Source: Lachnoanaerobaculum sanguinis (lineage in GTDB: Bacteria > Bacillota > Clostridia > Lachnospirales > Lachnospiraceae). Taken from it: a stretch of 64,000 nt of DNA. A program made the translations under genes and the position numbers. Where the stretch lies: positions 62,001 to 126,000 of the forward strand of contig NZ_BTHK01000005.1 in the NCBI RefSeq assembly GCF_033242365.1, written 5' to 3'. Under the pieces are notes generated by a model. It was not told the DNA's origin, did not search any database, and saw only the letters and a program-made list of their open reading frames with translations. Shown piece after piece: positions 42,258 to 51,478 of this stretch. Each line of letters begins with the position of its first letter. Positions within the stretch are counted from its first letter, which is position 1.

Positions 42258-42593
42258 ATGACTTGCAGAGAAGCCAGAAAGCTCATCATACCATTTATAC
42301 ATGACGAGCTTTCAATTGAGGAAACAAGAGACTTTTTGCAACATGTAAGGAGTTGCAAAGCATGTATGGATGAGCTGGAAATCTATTATATTGTTGAAGT
42401 GGGTCTTGATAAGTCGGATGGTGAAGATATTGATTACAATCTGACTGCAGCTCTAAACAGCCATATAAGAGAGGCCTACCAAAAGATTTTTATATTATTT
42501 ATCGGTAGGGTGCTTAAGTATTCCATAAATACACTGATGTTTTTCGGAGTGTTTATTATTGCCATGATGCAGTTACGAATTTGGTTCTTTTAG
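42258..42593 (+). CDS. Small zf-HC2 (anti-sigma-like) membrane protein
   Basis: A 111-residue protein with an N-terminal zf-HC2 module (MTCREARKLIIPFIHDELS; HVRSCKACMDEL giving H-x3-C-x2-C) and one or two hydrophobic segments at the C-terminus (IFILFIGRVLKYS and LMFFGVFIIAMMQL). Such proteins often tether an ECF sigma factor, but no sigma factor gene is adjacent: polA follows after 10 bp. Its role is unknown; the C-terminal half may simply anchor a zinc-sensing domain. Confidence 0.78.
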   Translation: MTCREARKLIIPFIHDELSIEETRDFLQHVRSCKACMDELEIYYIVEVGLDKSDGEDIDYNLTAALNSHIREAYQKIFILFIGRVLKYSINTLMFFGVFIIAMMQLRIWFF

Positions 42594-42603
42594 TAGGAGA
42601 TAT

Positions 42604-45246
42604 ATGAAGAAATTAGTTCTGATAGACGGACATAGTATTTTAAACAGAGCATTTTACGGAGTTCCTGAGCTTTCAAACTCACAGGGCTTACATACCAATG
42701 CGGTTTACGGCTTTTTGAATATCATGTTCAAGATTTTGGACGAGGAGGCGGCTGATTATATAGCAGTCGCTTTTGACTTGTCTGCCCCGACATTTAGACA
42801 TAAGGCATATGCGGAATACAAAGGCACAAGAAAGTCAATGCCTGATGAACTCAGAGAGCAGGTTCCGCTTATAAAGGATGTGCTCTCTTCAATGAATATA
42901 CCTATACTTACAAAAGAAGGGTATGAGGCCGATGATATTATAGGAACCATTGCAAAGAGATATCAAAGCGATGAAGTTTTTGTAAGTGTAATATCAGGTG
43001 ACAGAGATCTTTTGCAGCTGTCCGATAAACATATAAAGATAAGGATCCCAAAGACTTCAAAGGGTGTTACAACAGTTCATGATTACCTTCCTGAGGATGT
43101 AATGAATGAATATGGTGTTACACCGAAGGAGTTTATAGATGTAAAGGCACTGATGGGAGATACCTCAGATAATGTGCCCGGAGTCCCTTCCATAGGAGAA
43201 AAAACGGCTACAAAAATCATACAGGAATATCATTCTATAGAAAATGCAATTGAGCATGTGGATGAATTAAAGCCGCCAAGAGCTTCAAAAGCATTAAGTG
43301 AGCATGTAGAGGATGCAAAATTTTCAAAGATGCTTGTTACTATAGTAACCGATGCTCCTATAGAAGCTGATATTTCAGATATGGAAGTGGGAAATCTCTA
43401 CACCAAAGAGAGCCTTGAATGGATAAACAAGCTTGAGTTTAAATCCTTCCTAAAAAGATATGAAAATGTAGAGATAGAAGCAAGTATCGAACTTGATACA
43501 AGTGTAATTGATAAACAGGAAGCATGGGAGAGCTTTTACACTGAGCTGAAAACTTCAAAAGAATTCGGCATTTCCATATGCCTGGAAGAGACGGCTATAA
43601 AGAGCTATCATGTAAATTCGCTTTATGCCATATCTATTACCTTGGGAAATAAATCCTATATCATAAAGGATATGGAAAATATTTCGGACATACTTGAGGA
43701 GATCATCCGACTTGATGCCGGAAAGTATATACTTTCATTAAAGCCTCTTATAAAGCTTGTAAAAGATATGAAGGCGGCAAAGAACTTCTATGATATTTCA
43801 GTGGCGGCATATCTTATTAATCCTTTAAAAGACAGCTATTTTGTAGAGGATATTGCAAGAGATTATATGGAAAGTGCCTGTTCTTCAGAGAGTGAGATGA
43901 TAGGCAAGGCTAAACTCAATGAAGTCTTGAGATTTAACGATGAGAAGGCAATAAATTATTTTGCCACAGAAAGCTATGTGGCACTTCATGCCAAAGAAAA
44001 TATCTTGGCAAAGCTTAAAGATTTGGAACTTACAGAGCTTTATGAAAATGTGGAAATGCCTCTGATATATTCACTTGCGAAGATGGAAAACACCGGAGTA
44101 AGAGTGGATGAAGAAAGACTGAAAAAATATGCAGACACATTGCTTGAAAAAATAGCAAAGCTTGAAGAAAGTATAACAAAAAAAGCCGGAGAAAGCTTCA
44201 ATATAAATTCTCCAAAACAGCTTGGAGAGATACTTTTTGAAAAGCTCAAGCTTTCAGGAGGAAAAAAGACAAAGACAGGTTACTCTACTGCGGCGGATGT
44301 ACTGGAAAAGCTTGCACCTGAGCATGAGATAATAAGAGATATACTTGAATACCGTCAGCTTACAAAGCTTAATTCGACCTATGCAACAGGACTTGCAGGA
44401 TATATAAGAGAAGACGGTAGAATACATGGTACCTTCAATCAGACAATTACTGCAACAGGACGTATTTCATCTACAGATCCGAATCTGCAAAATATTCCTG
44501 TAAGAACCGAGATGGGAAGTAAGATAAGAGATATCTTTGTACCGAAGGAAGGCTATGTATTTGTGGATGCAGACTACTCTCAGATAGAACTTAGAGTTTT
44601 GGCTTCACTTTCAGGTGATGAAAAACTTATAGAGAGCTATCACTCTGCAGCGGATATTCATGCGGCTACGGCATCACAGGTTTTCCATGTGCCGCTTGAA
44701 GAGGTGACACCGGAGCTTAGAAGAAATGCCAAGGCTGTAAACTTCGGAGTGGTATACGGTATCTCCGCATTCGCACTTTCGGAAGACTTAAGTATATCAA
44801 GAAAAGAAGCTCTGGATTATATTAATAATTATTTTAAGATATATGGCGGTGTAAAGACATTCCTTGATAAACAGGTGGCGGATGCCAAGGAAAAAGGCTA
44901 TGTAAAGACAATGTTTGGCAGAATCAGACCGATACCTGAGATAAAGAGTTCAAACTTTATGACCAGATCATTCGGTGACAGAGTTGCAATGAATTCGCCT
45001 ATACAGGGAAGCGCTGCGGATATTATGAAAATATCCATGCTGAAAGTGGATGATGCGTTTGAAAAGAGCGGATTTGACGCAAGAATTGTATTGCAAATCC
45101 ACGATGAACTTTTGGTGGAAGTAAAAGAAGAAGAGGCGGCAAAAGTCTCAGAACTTGTAGAAAAGGCGATGAAAGAGGCGGTAAGCCTCAAAGTTCCGCT
45201 TGAAGTAGATGCTCATATAGGAAAAACCTGGTTGGAGGCAAAATAA
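42604..45246 (+). CDS. polA: DNA polymerase I
   Basis: An 880-residue family A polymerase for Okazaki fragment processing and repair. The 5' nuclease domain (1-290) shows LIDGHSILNRAFYG, GYEADDIIGTIA, SGDRDLLQL and GDTSDNVPGVPSIGEKTA. The polymerase domain shows motif A DADYSQIELRVLA, motif B RRNAKAVNFGVVYGISAF and motif C QIHDELLVEV. The 3'-5' proofreading region (about 300-480) appears degenerate: the expected first Asp motif reads SICLEETA. This loss is common in Firmicutes. The stop overlaps the coaE start (TAATG). Confidence 0.97.
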   Translation: MKKLVLIDGHSILNRAFYGVPELSNSQGLHTNAVYGFLNIMFKILDEEAADYIAVAFDLSAPTFRHKAYAEYKGTRKSMPDELREQVPLIKDVLSSMNIPILTKEGYEADDIIGTIAKRYQSDEVFVSVISGDRDLLQLSDKHIKIRIPKTSKGVTTVHDYLPEDVMNEYGVTPKEFIDVKALMGDTSDNVPGVPSIGEKTATKIIQEYHSIENAIEHVDELKPPRASKALSEHVEDAKFSKMLVTIVTDAPIEADISDMEVGNLYTKESLEWINKLEFKSFLKRYENVEIEASIELDTSVIDKQEAWESFYTELKTSKEFGISICLEETAIKSYHVNSLYAISITLGNKSYIIKDMENISDILEEIIRLDAGKYILSLKPLIKLVKDMKAAKNFYDISVAAYLINPLKDSYFVEDIARDYMESACSSESEMIGKAKLNEVLRFNDEKAINYFATESYVALHAKENILAKLKDLELTELYENVEMPLIYSLAKMENTGVRVDEERLKKYADTLLEKIAKLEESITKKAGESFNINSPKQLGEILFEKLKLSGGKKTKTGYSTAADVLEKLAPEHEIIRDILEYRQLTKLNSTYATGLAGYIREDGRIHGTFNQTITATGRISSTDPNLQNIPVRTEMGSKIRDIFVPKEGYVFVDADYSQIELRVLASLSGDEKLIESYHSAADIHAATASQVFHVPLEEVTPELRRNAKAVNFGVVYGISAFALSEDLSISRKEALDYINNYFKIYGGVKTFLDKQVADAKEKGYVKTMFGRIRPIPEIKSSNFMTRSFGDRVAMNSPIQGSAADIMKISMLKVDDAFEKSGFDARIVLQIHDELLVEVKEEEAAKVSELVEKAMKEAVSLKVPLEVDAHIGKTWLEAK

Positions 45247-45806
45247 TGAATATTTTGCTTTTGGGAGGTATAGGCTCCGGAAAAAGCGAAGCCTTGAAAA
45301 TACTTAGAGAAGAGCATTTTGCAAATATAATAGAAGCCGATAAAGTGGCACATTTTTTATATGAAAAAGACAGGGCAGGTTACACTGCCCTTAGGTCGGT
45401 TTTTGGGGATATTATACTGGATGATAAAAAAAACATTGATAGAAAAAAATTAGGTGATATACTTTACTATGATAAAGAGAAATTAAAGCTGGTAAACAGT
45501 ATAATACATCCTTTGGTATATGAAGAAATTAAAAGCCGACTTTTAGAGAACAGATTGAATGTGGTGGAGCAGGCGCTTATGCCTGATAATAAGGATATCT
45601 ATGATGAGATTTGGTATCTGCATACAGATATTGAAATCAGAACAGACAGACTTATATTATCAAGAGGGCTTGAGAAAGAGAGAATTGAGCAGATAATCGC
45701 AAAGCAGCCAAAAGAGTCGGATTTTGAGTCTATTGCGGATAAAATTATACAAAATAACGGCGATAGATCTGAATTGGAGAAAAACATAAGAGAGGCTTTG
45801 AGGTGA
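45246..45806 (+). CDS. coaE: Dephospho-CoA kinase
   Basis: A 186-residue P-loop kinase for the last step of coenzyme A synthesis. It has GGIGSGKSEALKIL, followed by IIEADKVAHFLYE (catalytic Asp) and IHPLVYEEI. Towards the end are LILSRGLEKERIEQIIAKQP (lid Arg) and KIIQNNGDRSELE. The stretch after VVEQALMPDN diverges from the usual LLFE motif, and the protein is somewhat shorter than average (about 200), so the assignment rests on gene order and the remaining motifs. polA-coaE adjacency is common in Clostridia. Confidence 0.88.
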   Translation: MNILLLGGIGSGKSEALKILREEHFANIIEADKVAHFLYEKDRAGYTALRSVFGDIILDDKKNIDRKKLGDILYYDKEKLKLVNSIIHPLVYEEIKSRLLENRLNVVEQALMPDNKDIYDEIWYLHTDIEIRTDRLILSRGLEKERIEQIIAKQPKESDFESIADKIIQNNGDRSELEKNIREALR

Positions 45807-45810
45807 TACT

Positions 45811-46605
45811 TTGAGACTGGTTAGCTTGGCAAGCGGAAGTGACGGAAATTCCACTTACATTGGCAGTGAGAATACTCATATTCTGGTGGATGCGGGTATT
45901 TCAAATAAAAAAATAGAGACAAGACTGAACGAATTGGGGCTTTGCGGAAAAGATATTTCAGGAATATTTTTGACACATGAACATAGTGACCATATATCAG
46001 GTCTGGAAGTCTTTGTAAGAAAAAATGAAATTCCTGTATATGCATCAGAAGGTACGCTCAGATATTTAAAAGAAAGAGATAAATACTCTAAAATTAAAGA
46101 TTATTTTCATATAATACAATCAAAAAAATATACAAGTTTGGGAGATTTGGAAGTTTTGGCATTTGATATAGACCATGATGCAAATGAGCCCTTCGGGTAC
46201 AGGGTGGAATGCGAAAATAAAAAAATTGCGGTAGCTACAGACCTCGGAAGATATACAAAGGATATTGTCGATAATCTTTCAAATCTGGATGCGTTACTTA
46301 TTGAAGCAAATCACGATATCAGAATGCTTGAAACAGGTCCATATCCATATGAGCTTAAGAGAAGAATATTAAGTGAAAGAGGACATCTTTCCAATGAAAA
46401 TTCGGGAAAGCTTATATGTGAGATCTTAAATGAAAATATAAAGAAAATCTTTTTAGGACATCTTTCAGATAAGAATAATCTTCCGGAACTGGCTCTTGAA
46501 AGTGTAAGATATGAAATTTTTGCAGATGAGAGACCTTACAATCCGAAAGATTTTGATATAGAAGTGGCAAAAAGAGATGCATTATCTGAAATTTGCTATG
46601 TGTAA
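45811..46605 (+). CDS. walJ: MBL-fold metallohydrolase, WalJ/YycJ type
   Basis: A 264-residue metallo-beta-lactamase-fold protein: LASGSDGNSTYIGSENTHIL, then the metal motif LTHEHSDHISGLEVF and ATDLGRYTKDIV and a late FLGHLSDKNN. This is the YycJ/WalJ group, thought to act as an exonuclease or RNA/DNA processing enzyme linked to the WalRK region in Bacilli. Here it follows coaE by four bases, starting at TTG 45811 with AGGTGAT. Confidence 0.88.
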   Translation: MRLVSLASGSDGNSTYIGSENTHILVDAGISNKKIETRLNELGLCGKDISGIFLTHEHSDHISGLEVFVRKNEIPVYASEGTLRYLKERDKYSKIKDYFHIIQSKKYTSLGDLEVLAFDIDHDANEPFGYRVECENKKIAVATDLGRYTKDIVDNLSNLDALLIEANHDIRMLETGPYPYELKRRILSERGHLSNENSGKLICEILNENIKKIFLGHLSDKNNLPELALESVRYEIFADERPYNPKDFDIEVAKRDALSEICYV

Positions 46606-46625
46606 TGTTAGGAATGGAGAATTTT

Positions 46626-46898
46626 ATGAACAAAGTCATAATAACTGTGGTGGGCAAGGATACAGTAGGTATTATAGCAAGAGTATGTACATATCTTGCA
46701 GAAAATAAAATAAATATATTGGACATATCACAGACAATAGTAAGCGGATATTTCAATATGATGATGATTACAGATATGGAAAACGCCACTGTAAAATTTA
46801 CAAAAGTTGTTGAGGATCTGGATGTACTCGGGGATGAGATCGGAGTAAAGATAAAAGCTCAAAAAGAAGAAATTTTTGAATCCATGCACAGACTCTAG
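46626..46898 (+). CDS. ACT-domain protein (UPF0237)
   Basis: A 90-residue single ACT domain (VIITVVGKDTVGIIARVCTY; ILDISQTIVSGYFNMMMI). ATG 46626 is preceded by ATGGAGAATTTT. It is paired with the PFL-family gene eight bases downstream, a conserved arrangement. ACT domains bind small ligands such as amino acids, so it probably regulates its partner. Confidence 0.92.
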   Translation: MNKVIITVVGKDTVGIIARVCTYLAENKINILDISQTIVSGYFNMMMITDMENATVKFTKVVEDLDVLGDEIGVKIKAQKEEIFESMHRL

Positions 46899-46906
46899 GA
46901 GGAATT

Positions 46907-48271
46907 ATGCTGAATATGTTTGAAGTAATAGAGACTAACGACATGATCGACAAGGATCTGTTGGATGTCAGAACTATTACTATTGGAATAAGCTTACTTG
47001 ACTGTATAGACAAAGACCTAAATAAGCTTTGTAAAAATATATATGATAAGATAACAAACACCGCAAAGGACCTTGTAAGAGTAGGTGACGAAATATCAAA
47101 GGACTTCGGTGTACCTATTGTAAACAAGAGAATATCGGTCACACCTGTCGCCTTGGTGGGTGGAAGCGCCTGCAAGACAAAAGAAGACTTTGTACAGATA
47201 GCAAAGACACTTGATAAGGCTGCAAAGGACCTAGGTGTAAACTTTTTGGGGGGATATTCAGCCATAGTTTCAAAGGGAATAACTGCGGCTGACAGACTTC
47301 TTATCGAGTCAATACCACAGGCAATGAATGAGACGGACTTTATTTGCAGCTCTGTAAACTTGGGATCAACAAAGACAGGACTTAATATGGATGCTGTAAG
47401 GCTTATGGGAAAAATAGTAAAAGACACCGCAATTATGACAGCCGACAGAGATTCTATCGGTTGTGCAAAGCTTGTGGTATTTTGCAATGCTCCTGATGAC
47501 AATCCTTTTATGGCAGGTGCATTCCATGGTGTTACAGAGGCCGATGCCATTATAAATGTAGGTGTCAGCGGACCGGGAGTTGTGCGTGCGGCTTTAAAGA
47601 GAGCCGAAGGCGAAAACTTTGAGGTGCTTTGTGAGACTATAAAAAAGACGGCATTTAAGATTACAAGAGTCGGACAGCTTGTGGCAAGAGAAGCGTCAAA
47701 ACGACTTGGTATTCCTTTCGGAATAATAGATCTTTCATTGGCACCGACACCTTCCGTAGGAGATTCCGTAGCTGAAATACTTGAAGAAATCGGACTTGAA
47801 AGAGTAGGTGCACCGGGGACTACAGCGGCACTTGCACTTTTAAACGATCAGGTGAAAAAGGGCGGTGTTATGGCCTCTTCATATGTAGGAGGACTTTCAG
47901 GTGCATTTATTCCTGTATCGGAAGATCAAGGTATGATAGATGCGGTGAATGCCGGAGCTTTGACTTTGGAAAAGCTTGAGGCAATGACCTGCGTATGCTC
48001 TGTAGGTCTTGATATGATTGCCATACCCGGAGATACTTCGGAAGAGACAATAGCAGGTATTATAGCTGATGAGGCGGCTATCGGTATGATAAATCAAAAG
48101 ACTACTGCAGTAAGACTTATACCTGTTATCGGAAAAGGCGAGGGTGAAGTGGTAGAGTTTGGAGGACTTTTAGGCTATGCGCCTATAATGCCTGTAAACA
48201 GCTTCTCATGTGAGAAATTTGTAAACAGAGGTGGCAGAATACCTGCACCTATACATAGTTTTAAAAACTAA
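46907..48271 (+). CDS. PFL-family protein (DUF711/UPF0210)
   Basis: A 454-residue cytoplasmic protein with glycyl-radical-enzyme-like barrel sequence, member of the DUF711 (UPF0210) group: TIGISLLDCIDKDLNKLC near the N-terminus, GVSGPGVVRAALKRA in the middle, and GFGGLLGYAPIMPVN-like sequence (GGLLGYAPIMPVNSFSCEKF) near the end. It lacks an obvious glycyl-radical loop, so it is not a pyruvate formate lyase. Function unknown. AGGAG lies upstream of ATG 46907, and a bidirectional terminator follows. Confidence 0.9.
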   Translation: MLNMFEVIETNDMIDKDLLDVRTITIGISLLDCIDKDLNKLCKNIYDKITNTAKDLVRVGDEISKDFGVPIVNKRISVTPVALVGGSACKTKEDFVQIAKTLDKAAKDLGVNFLGGYSAIVSKGITAADRLLIESIPQAMNETDFICSSVNLGSTKTGLNMDAVRLMGKIVKDTAIMTADRDSIGCAKLVVFCNAPDDNPFMAGAFHGVTEADAIINVGVSGPGVVRAALKRAEGENFEVLCETIKKTAFKITRVGQLVAREASKRLGIPFGIIDLSLAPTPSVGDSVAEILEEIGLERVGAPGTTAALALLNDQVKKGGVMASSYVGGLSGAFIPVSEDQGMIDAVNAGALTLEKLEAMTCVCSVGLDMIAIPGDTSEETIAGIIADEAAIGMINQKTTAVRLIPVIGKGEGEVVEFGGLLGYAPIMPVNSFSCEKFVNRGGRIPAPIHSFKN

Positions 48272-48282
48272 ATTTAATATCA

Positions 48283-48318
48283 AAAAACAGGCATATATCA
48301 TTGATATGCCTGTTTTTC
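48283..48318. terminator. Bidirectional terminator between the PFL-family gene and lepB
   Basis: AAAAACAGGCATAT (48283-48296) and ATATGCCTGTTTTT (48304-48317) form a perfect 14-bp stem, with T runs on both strands, between converging genes. Confidence 0.9.
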
Positions 48319-48332
48319 AAATTCAATTCATA

Positions 48333-48872
48333 TTACTTCAACATCTTAAATCCCGGGAAGTAGCGGAAGATTACCTTTGCAATTATTTTCTCTTTATATA
48401 CATATGGGTGTACCCATCTTCTGGAGTCTGCAGAATTGTTTCGGTTATCACCTAAACAAAAGTAAGCTCCGTCAGGTACTTCAAAATGCATATCGGCCTC
48501 GGGTATCATAGGCTCCTTTATATAATCTTCTTCAAGCGGAGTTTCGGAATTGTTCAAATACACTTTGCCGTCCTTGATATCTACAATATCTCCCGGCTCA
48601 CCGATAATTCTCTTTACATAGTATAGACTCTCATCATCAGGGAATTTAAATATTATGATATCCCCACGCTTCGGTTCCTGGAAAAGATAAGTGAGTCTGA
48701 ATCCGACAACTCTGTCCCCTGTCATTATAGTATTTTCCATAGACGCAGACGGTACTCTCGAATTTGCTATAATAAAAAGGTTTAAAACAAGCGCTATCAC
48801 AGCAGCTACCACTATTATAGAAATCCAACTGAAAATTTCTTTTACAACGTCAAAATCTGAATTGTTATTCAT
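48333..48872 (-). CDS. lepB: Signal peptidase I
   Basis: A 179-residue membrane-anchored signal peptidase that cleaves secretory signal peptides. One N-terminal transmembrane segment (IFSWISIIVVAAVIALVLNL) precedes the catalytic Ser box (SRVPSASMENTI) and Lys box (YYVKRIIGEPGD). The final box GDNRNNSADSRRW is also present. I take the ATG at 48872 because GGAG lies six bases upstream; an in-frame ATG at 48875 and a TTG at 48884 are possible. Confidence 0.94.
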   Translation of the reverse strand: MNNNSDFDVVKEIFSWISIIVVAAVIALVLNLFIIANSRVPSASMENTIMTGDRVVGFRLTYLFQEPKRGDIIIFKFPDDESLYYVKRIIGEPGDIVDIKDGKVYLNNSETPLEEDYIKEPMIPEADMHFEVPDGAYFCLGDNRNNSADSRRWVHPYVYKEKIIAKVIFRYFPGFKMLK

Positions 48873-49234
48873 CATCTTCTCCAATCTAATTTTCTCTCAC
48901 AATTTTTTCTTTATTTGAACTCATACTATTTTACGATAATTGAATTTATAATACAACCAAATGATAAAATAATTATGAAAATAATAATAAACATATTTTG
49001 GAATACTTTAAATATCTTGAGTTTTGTTTTATGGTATAATAATAGAAGTAAAAAAGTATAATGAAGTATAAAAATAATAAGTAATAATAGTCATATTTAA
49101 ACAGTGTAGTTTATAACATTTACTTTCATGTTTTGCAAAAGAATAGTATAATCTATGTAAATGTTATGGAGCGGATAAGTAGGCAGTATATTATCTGAAC
49201 TGTTACTCATAATGTTAGAAGGAAGGGTTAGGCT
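48873..49234. other. 362-bp intergenic region between lepB and glgB
   Basis: Divergent gap, very AT-rich. On the plus strand an extended -10 box TGGTATAAT lies at 49032-49040 and another TATAAT at 49147-49152, about 190 and 80 bp before glgB; neither has a good -35. No reading frame or RNA fold was recognised. Confidence 0.5.
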
Positions 49235-51478
49235 ATGGATAAGAATTTATATGATTTGATGGATTGGGCAGCGATAGAGGAGATCACTTATTCAGAATGT
49301 GACAGACCAAAGAAGATTCTCGGTTCACATAGAGTGGATGGAGGTTTTTTGGTTCAGGCTTTTATACCAAGTGCAAAAGAGATGGCGTTGTTGATTGACG
49401 GGAACAAAAATCCTGTTGCAATGCAATGTATGGATGAAGCCGGATTTTTTGCATGCTTTGTGGGAAGAAAGCAGGAGTTTAAATATAAATTTATAGTTAA
49501 ATATGATAATGAAGCAGAACAGACCATATCAGATCCGTATTCCTTTGACAGTATATACTCCGAGGAAGATTTATCAAAATTTGATGCCGGAATCAACTAT
49601 GAAATCTATGAGAAAATGGGTGCAAAGCCTATGACAATCTCAGGAGTGGAGGGTGTAAACTTCTCGGTATGGGCACCTGAAGCTATGAGAGTATCTGTTG
49701 TAGGTGATTTCAACCTTTGGGACGGCAGAAGACATCAGATGGAGAGACTCGGTGATTTCGGGGTTTTTGAAATATTTATACCCGGAGTTAGTGTAGGCAG
49801 CCTTTATAAATTTGAAATAAAGACAAAAAAGGGAGAGCCTATGCTAAAGTCCGACCCTTATGCATTTTATTCAGAGCTTAGACCGAATACTGCAAGTATA
49901 GTTGCGGATATTTCAGGCTTTGAATGGAGTGATGAGGATTGGATGAAAGACAGAGAAAATATCCAATCTACAAAGGTGAATGAATCTGCAGCAATGAATA
50001 TCTATGAATTACACCTTGGTTCATGGATAAGAAAAGAAATGCAGTATTATGAGAACGGTGAGGAAGTAAACGGCTCTGTATTCTATAATTATCGTGAGAT
50101 AGCACATAAACTTTCTGTTTACGTAAAGAAGATGAATTATACACATGTGGAGATTATGCCTGTAATGGAGCATCCGCTTGATGCAAGTTGGGGCTATCAG
50201 GTGACAGGATATTACAGCCCTACAAGCAGATACGGTACACCGGATGATTTCATGTACTTTATAAACTATTTACATAAGAAGGGAATCGGAGTAATACTTG
50301 ATTGGGTACCTGCTCATTTCCCAAGAGATTTGCACGGCCTTGCATGTTTTGACGGAAGTCATTTGTATGAGCATGCAGATCCCAGACAGGGAGCACATCC
50401 GCATTGGGGTACATTGATATATAATTATGCAAGACCTCAGGTAAGCAACTTCCTTATTTCAAATGCACTTTTCTGGGCGGATAAATACCATGTTGACGGT
50501 ATAAGAATGGATGCGGTAGCTTCAATGCTCTACCTTGATTACGGTAAGAACTCGGGAGAGTGGGTTGCAAATATATATGGCGGCAATGAAAATCTGGATG
50601 CTATAGAGTTCTTAAAGCATCTGAATTCAATTTACAAAAAGAAAAATCCTTCAAGCCTTTTGATAGCCGAGGAGTCTACAGCATGGCCTAAAGTAAGCGG
50701 TGATTTAAATGAAGGCGGACTTGGATTTGACTATAAGTGGAATATGGGTTGGATGAATGACTTCCTTGAGTTTATGAAGCTTGACCCATATTTTAGAAGC
50801 GGAGATTATAATGCTTTGACATTCTCGCTTTTTTATCACTACAGTGAGAACTTTATTCTTGTTTTAAGTCATGATGAGGTGGTTCACGGTAAGGCTACTC
50901 TTGCAGGAAAGATGCCGGGAGCAACTCAGGAAGAAAAGTTTGCAAACCTCAGAGCGGCATACGGATATATGATGACTCATCCGGGAAAGAAGCTTCTTTT
51001 TATGGGACAGGAATTCGGTCAGATGAATGAGTGGAATGAAAATGTATCACTTGAGTGGAATCTGCTTGATTACGATATTCACAGTAAGATGCAAAAGTAT
51101 TCAAAGGCTTTGAATAAACTGTATCTGGATTATCCTGCACTTTATAAGCTTGATTATAATCCTGACGGATTCGAGTGGATAAACTGTACATCAAAGGATG
51201 AAAGTACGGTTGTATTCCTTAGAAAGACCGAGAATGAGGAAGACACATTGGTTGTGGTATGCAATTTCACACCGGTTGTTTATGAAAGAGAAATCGGTGT
51301 TCCATATAAGGGAACATATACCGAGATCTTCAATTCAGATGATAAGAAGTATGGCGGAAGCGGAGTCGGAAATAAGAGAGCGAAGAAATCTGTTAAGAAA
51401 AAAGTGGACGGCAGAGAAAATTCACTTAAGATAAAGGTTCCTCCAATGGCTACAATAGTATTTAAGTGGGCGAAATAG
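49235..51478 (+). CDS. glgB: 1,4-alpha-glucan branching enzyme
   Basis: A 747-residue GH13 enzyme making alpha-1,6 branches in glycogen. Residues about 20-115 are an N1 domain, and about 125-225 a CBM48 domain (NFSVWAPEAMRVSVVGDFNL). The catalytic domain shows the nucleophile in DGIRMDAVASMLYLDYG, the acid in LIAEESTAWP and the stabiliser in LSHDEVVHGK. The C-terminal beta domain carries a lysine-rich stretch (GNKRAKKSVKKKVDGREN). No other glycogen genes are adjacent; a mechanosensitive channel gene overlaps its end. GGAAGGG lies upstream of the ATG. Confidence 0.96.
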   Translation: MDKNLYDLMDWAAIEEITYSECDRPKKILGSHRVDGGFLVQAFIPSAKEMALLIDGNKNPVAMQCMDEAGFFACFVGRKQEFKYKFIVKYDNEAEQTISDPYSFDSIYSEEDLSKFDAGINYEIYEKMGAKPMTISGVEGVNFSVWAPEAMRVSVVGDFNLWDGRRHQMERLGDFGVFEIFIPGVSVGSLYKFEIKTKKGEPMLKSDPYAFYSELRPNTASIVADISGFEWSDEDWMKDRENIQSTKVNESAAMNIYELHLGSWIRKEMQYYENGEEVNGSVFYNYREIAHKLSVYVKKMNYTHVEIMPVMEHPLDASWGYQVTGYYSPTSRYGTPDDFMYFINYLHKKGIGVILDWVPAHFPRDLHGLACFDGSHLYEHADPRQGAHPHWGTLIYNYARPQVSNFLISNALFWADKYHVDGIRMDAVASMLYLDYGKNSGEWVANIYGGNENLDAIEFLKHLNSIYKKKNPSSLLIAEESTAWPKVSGDLNEGGLGFDYKWNMGWMNDFLEFMKLDPYFRSGDYNALTFSLFYHYSENFILVLSHDEVVHGKATLAGKMPGATQEEKFANLRAAYGYMMTHPGKKLLFMGQEFGQMNEWNENVSLEWNLLDYDIHSKMQKYSKALNKLYLDYPALYKLDYNPDGFEWINCTSKDESTVVFLRKTENEEDTLVVVCNFTPVVYEREIGVPYKGTYTEIFNSDDKKYGGSGVGNKRAKKSVKKKVDGRENSLKIKVPPMATIVFKWAK

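Noticed and set aside
46798..47550. 250-codon minus-strand frame
   Set aside because: Antisense to the PFL-family gene, whose protein sequence is clearly the conserved one.
46907..48271. Pyruvate formate lyase
   Set aside because: The protein belongs to the PFL-like DUF711 group, but no glycyl-radical motif or Cys-Cys active site is evident, so enzymatic identity is not claimed.
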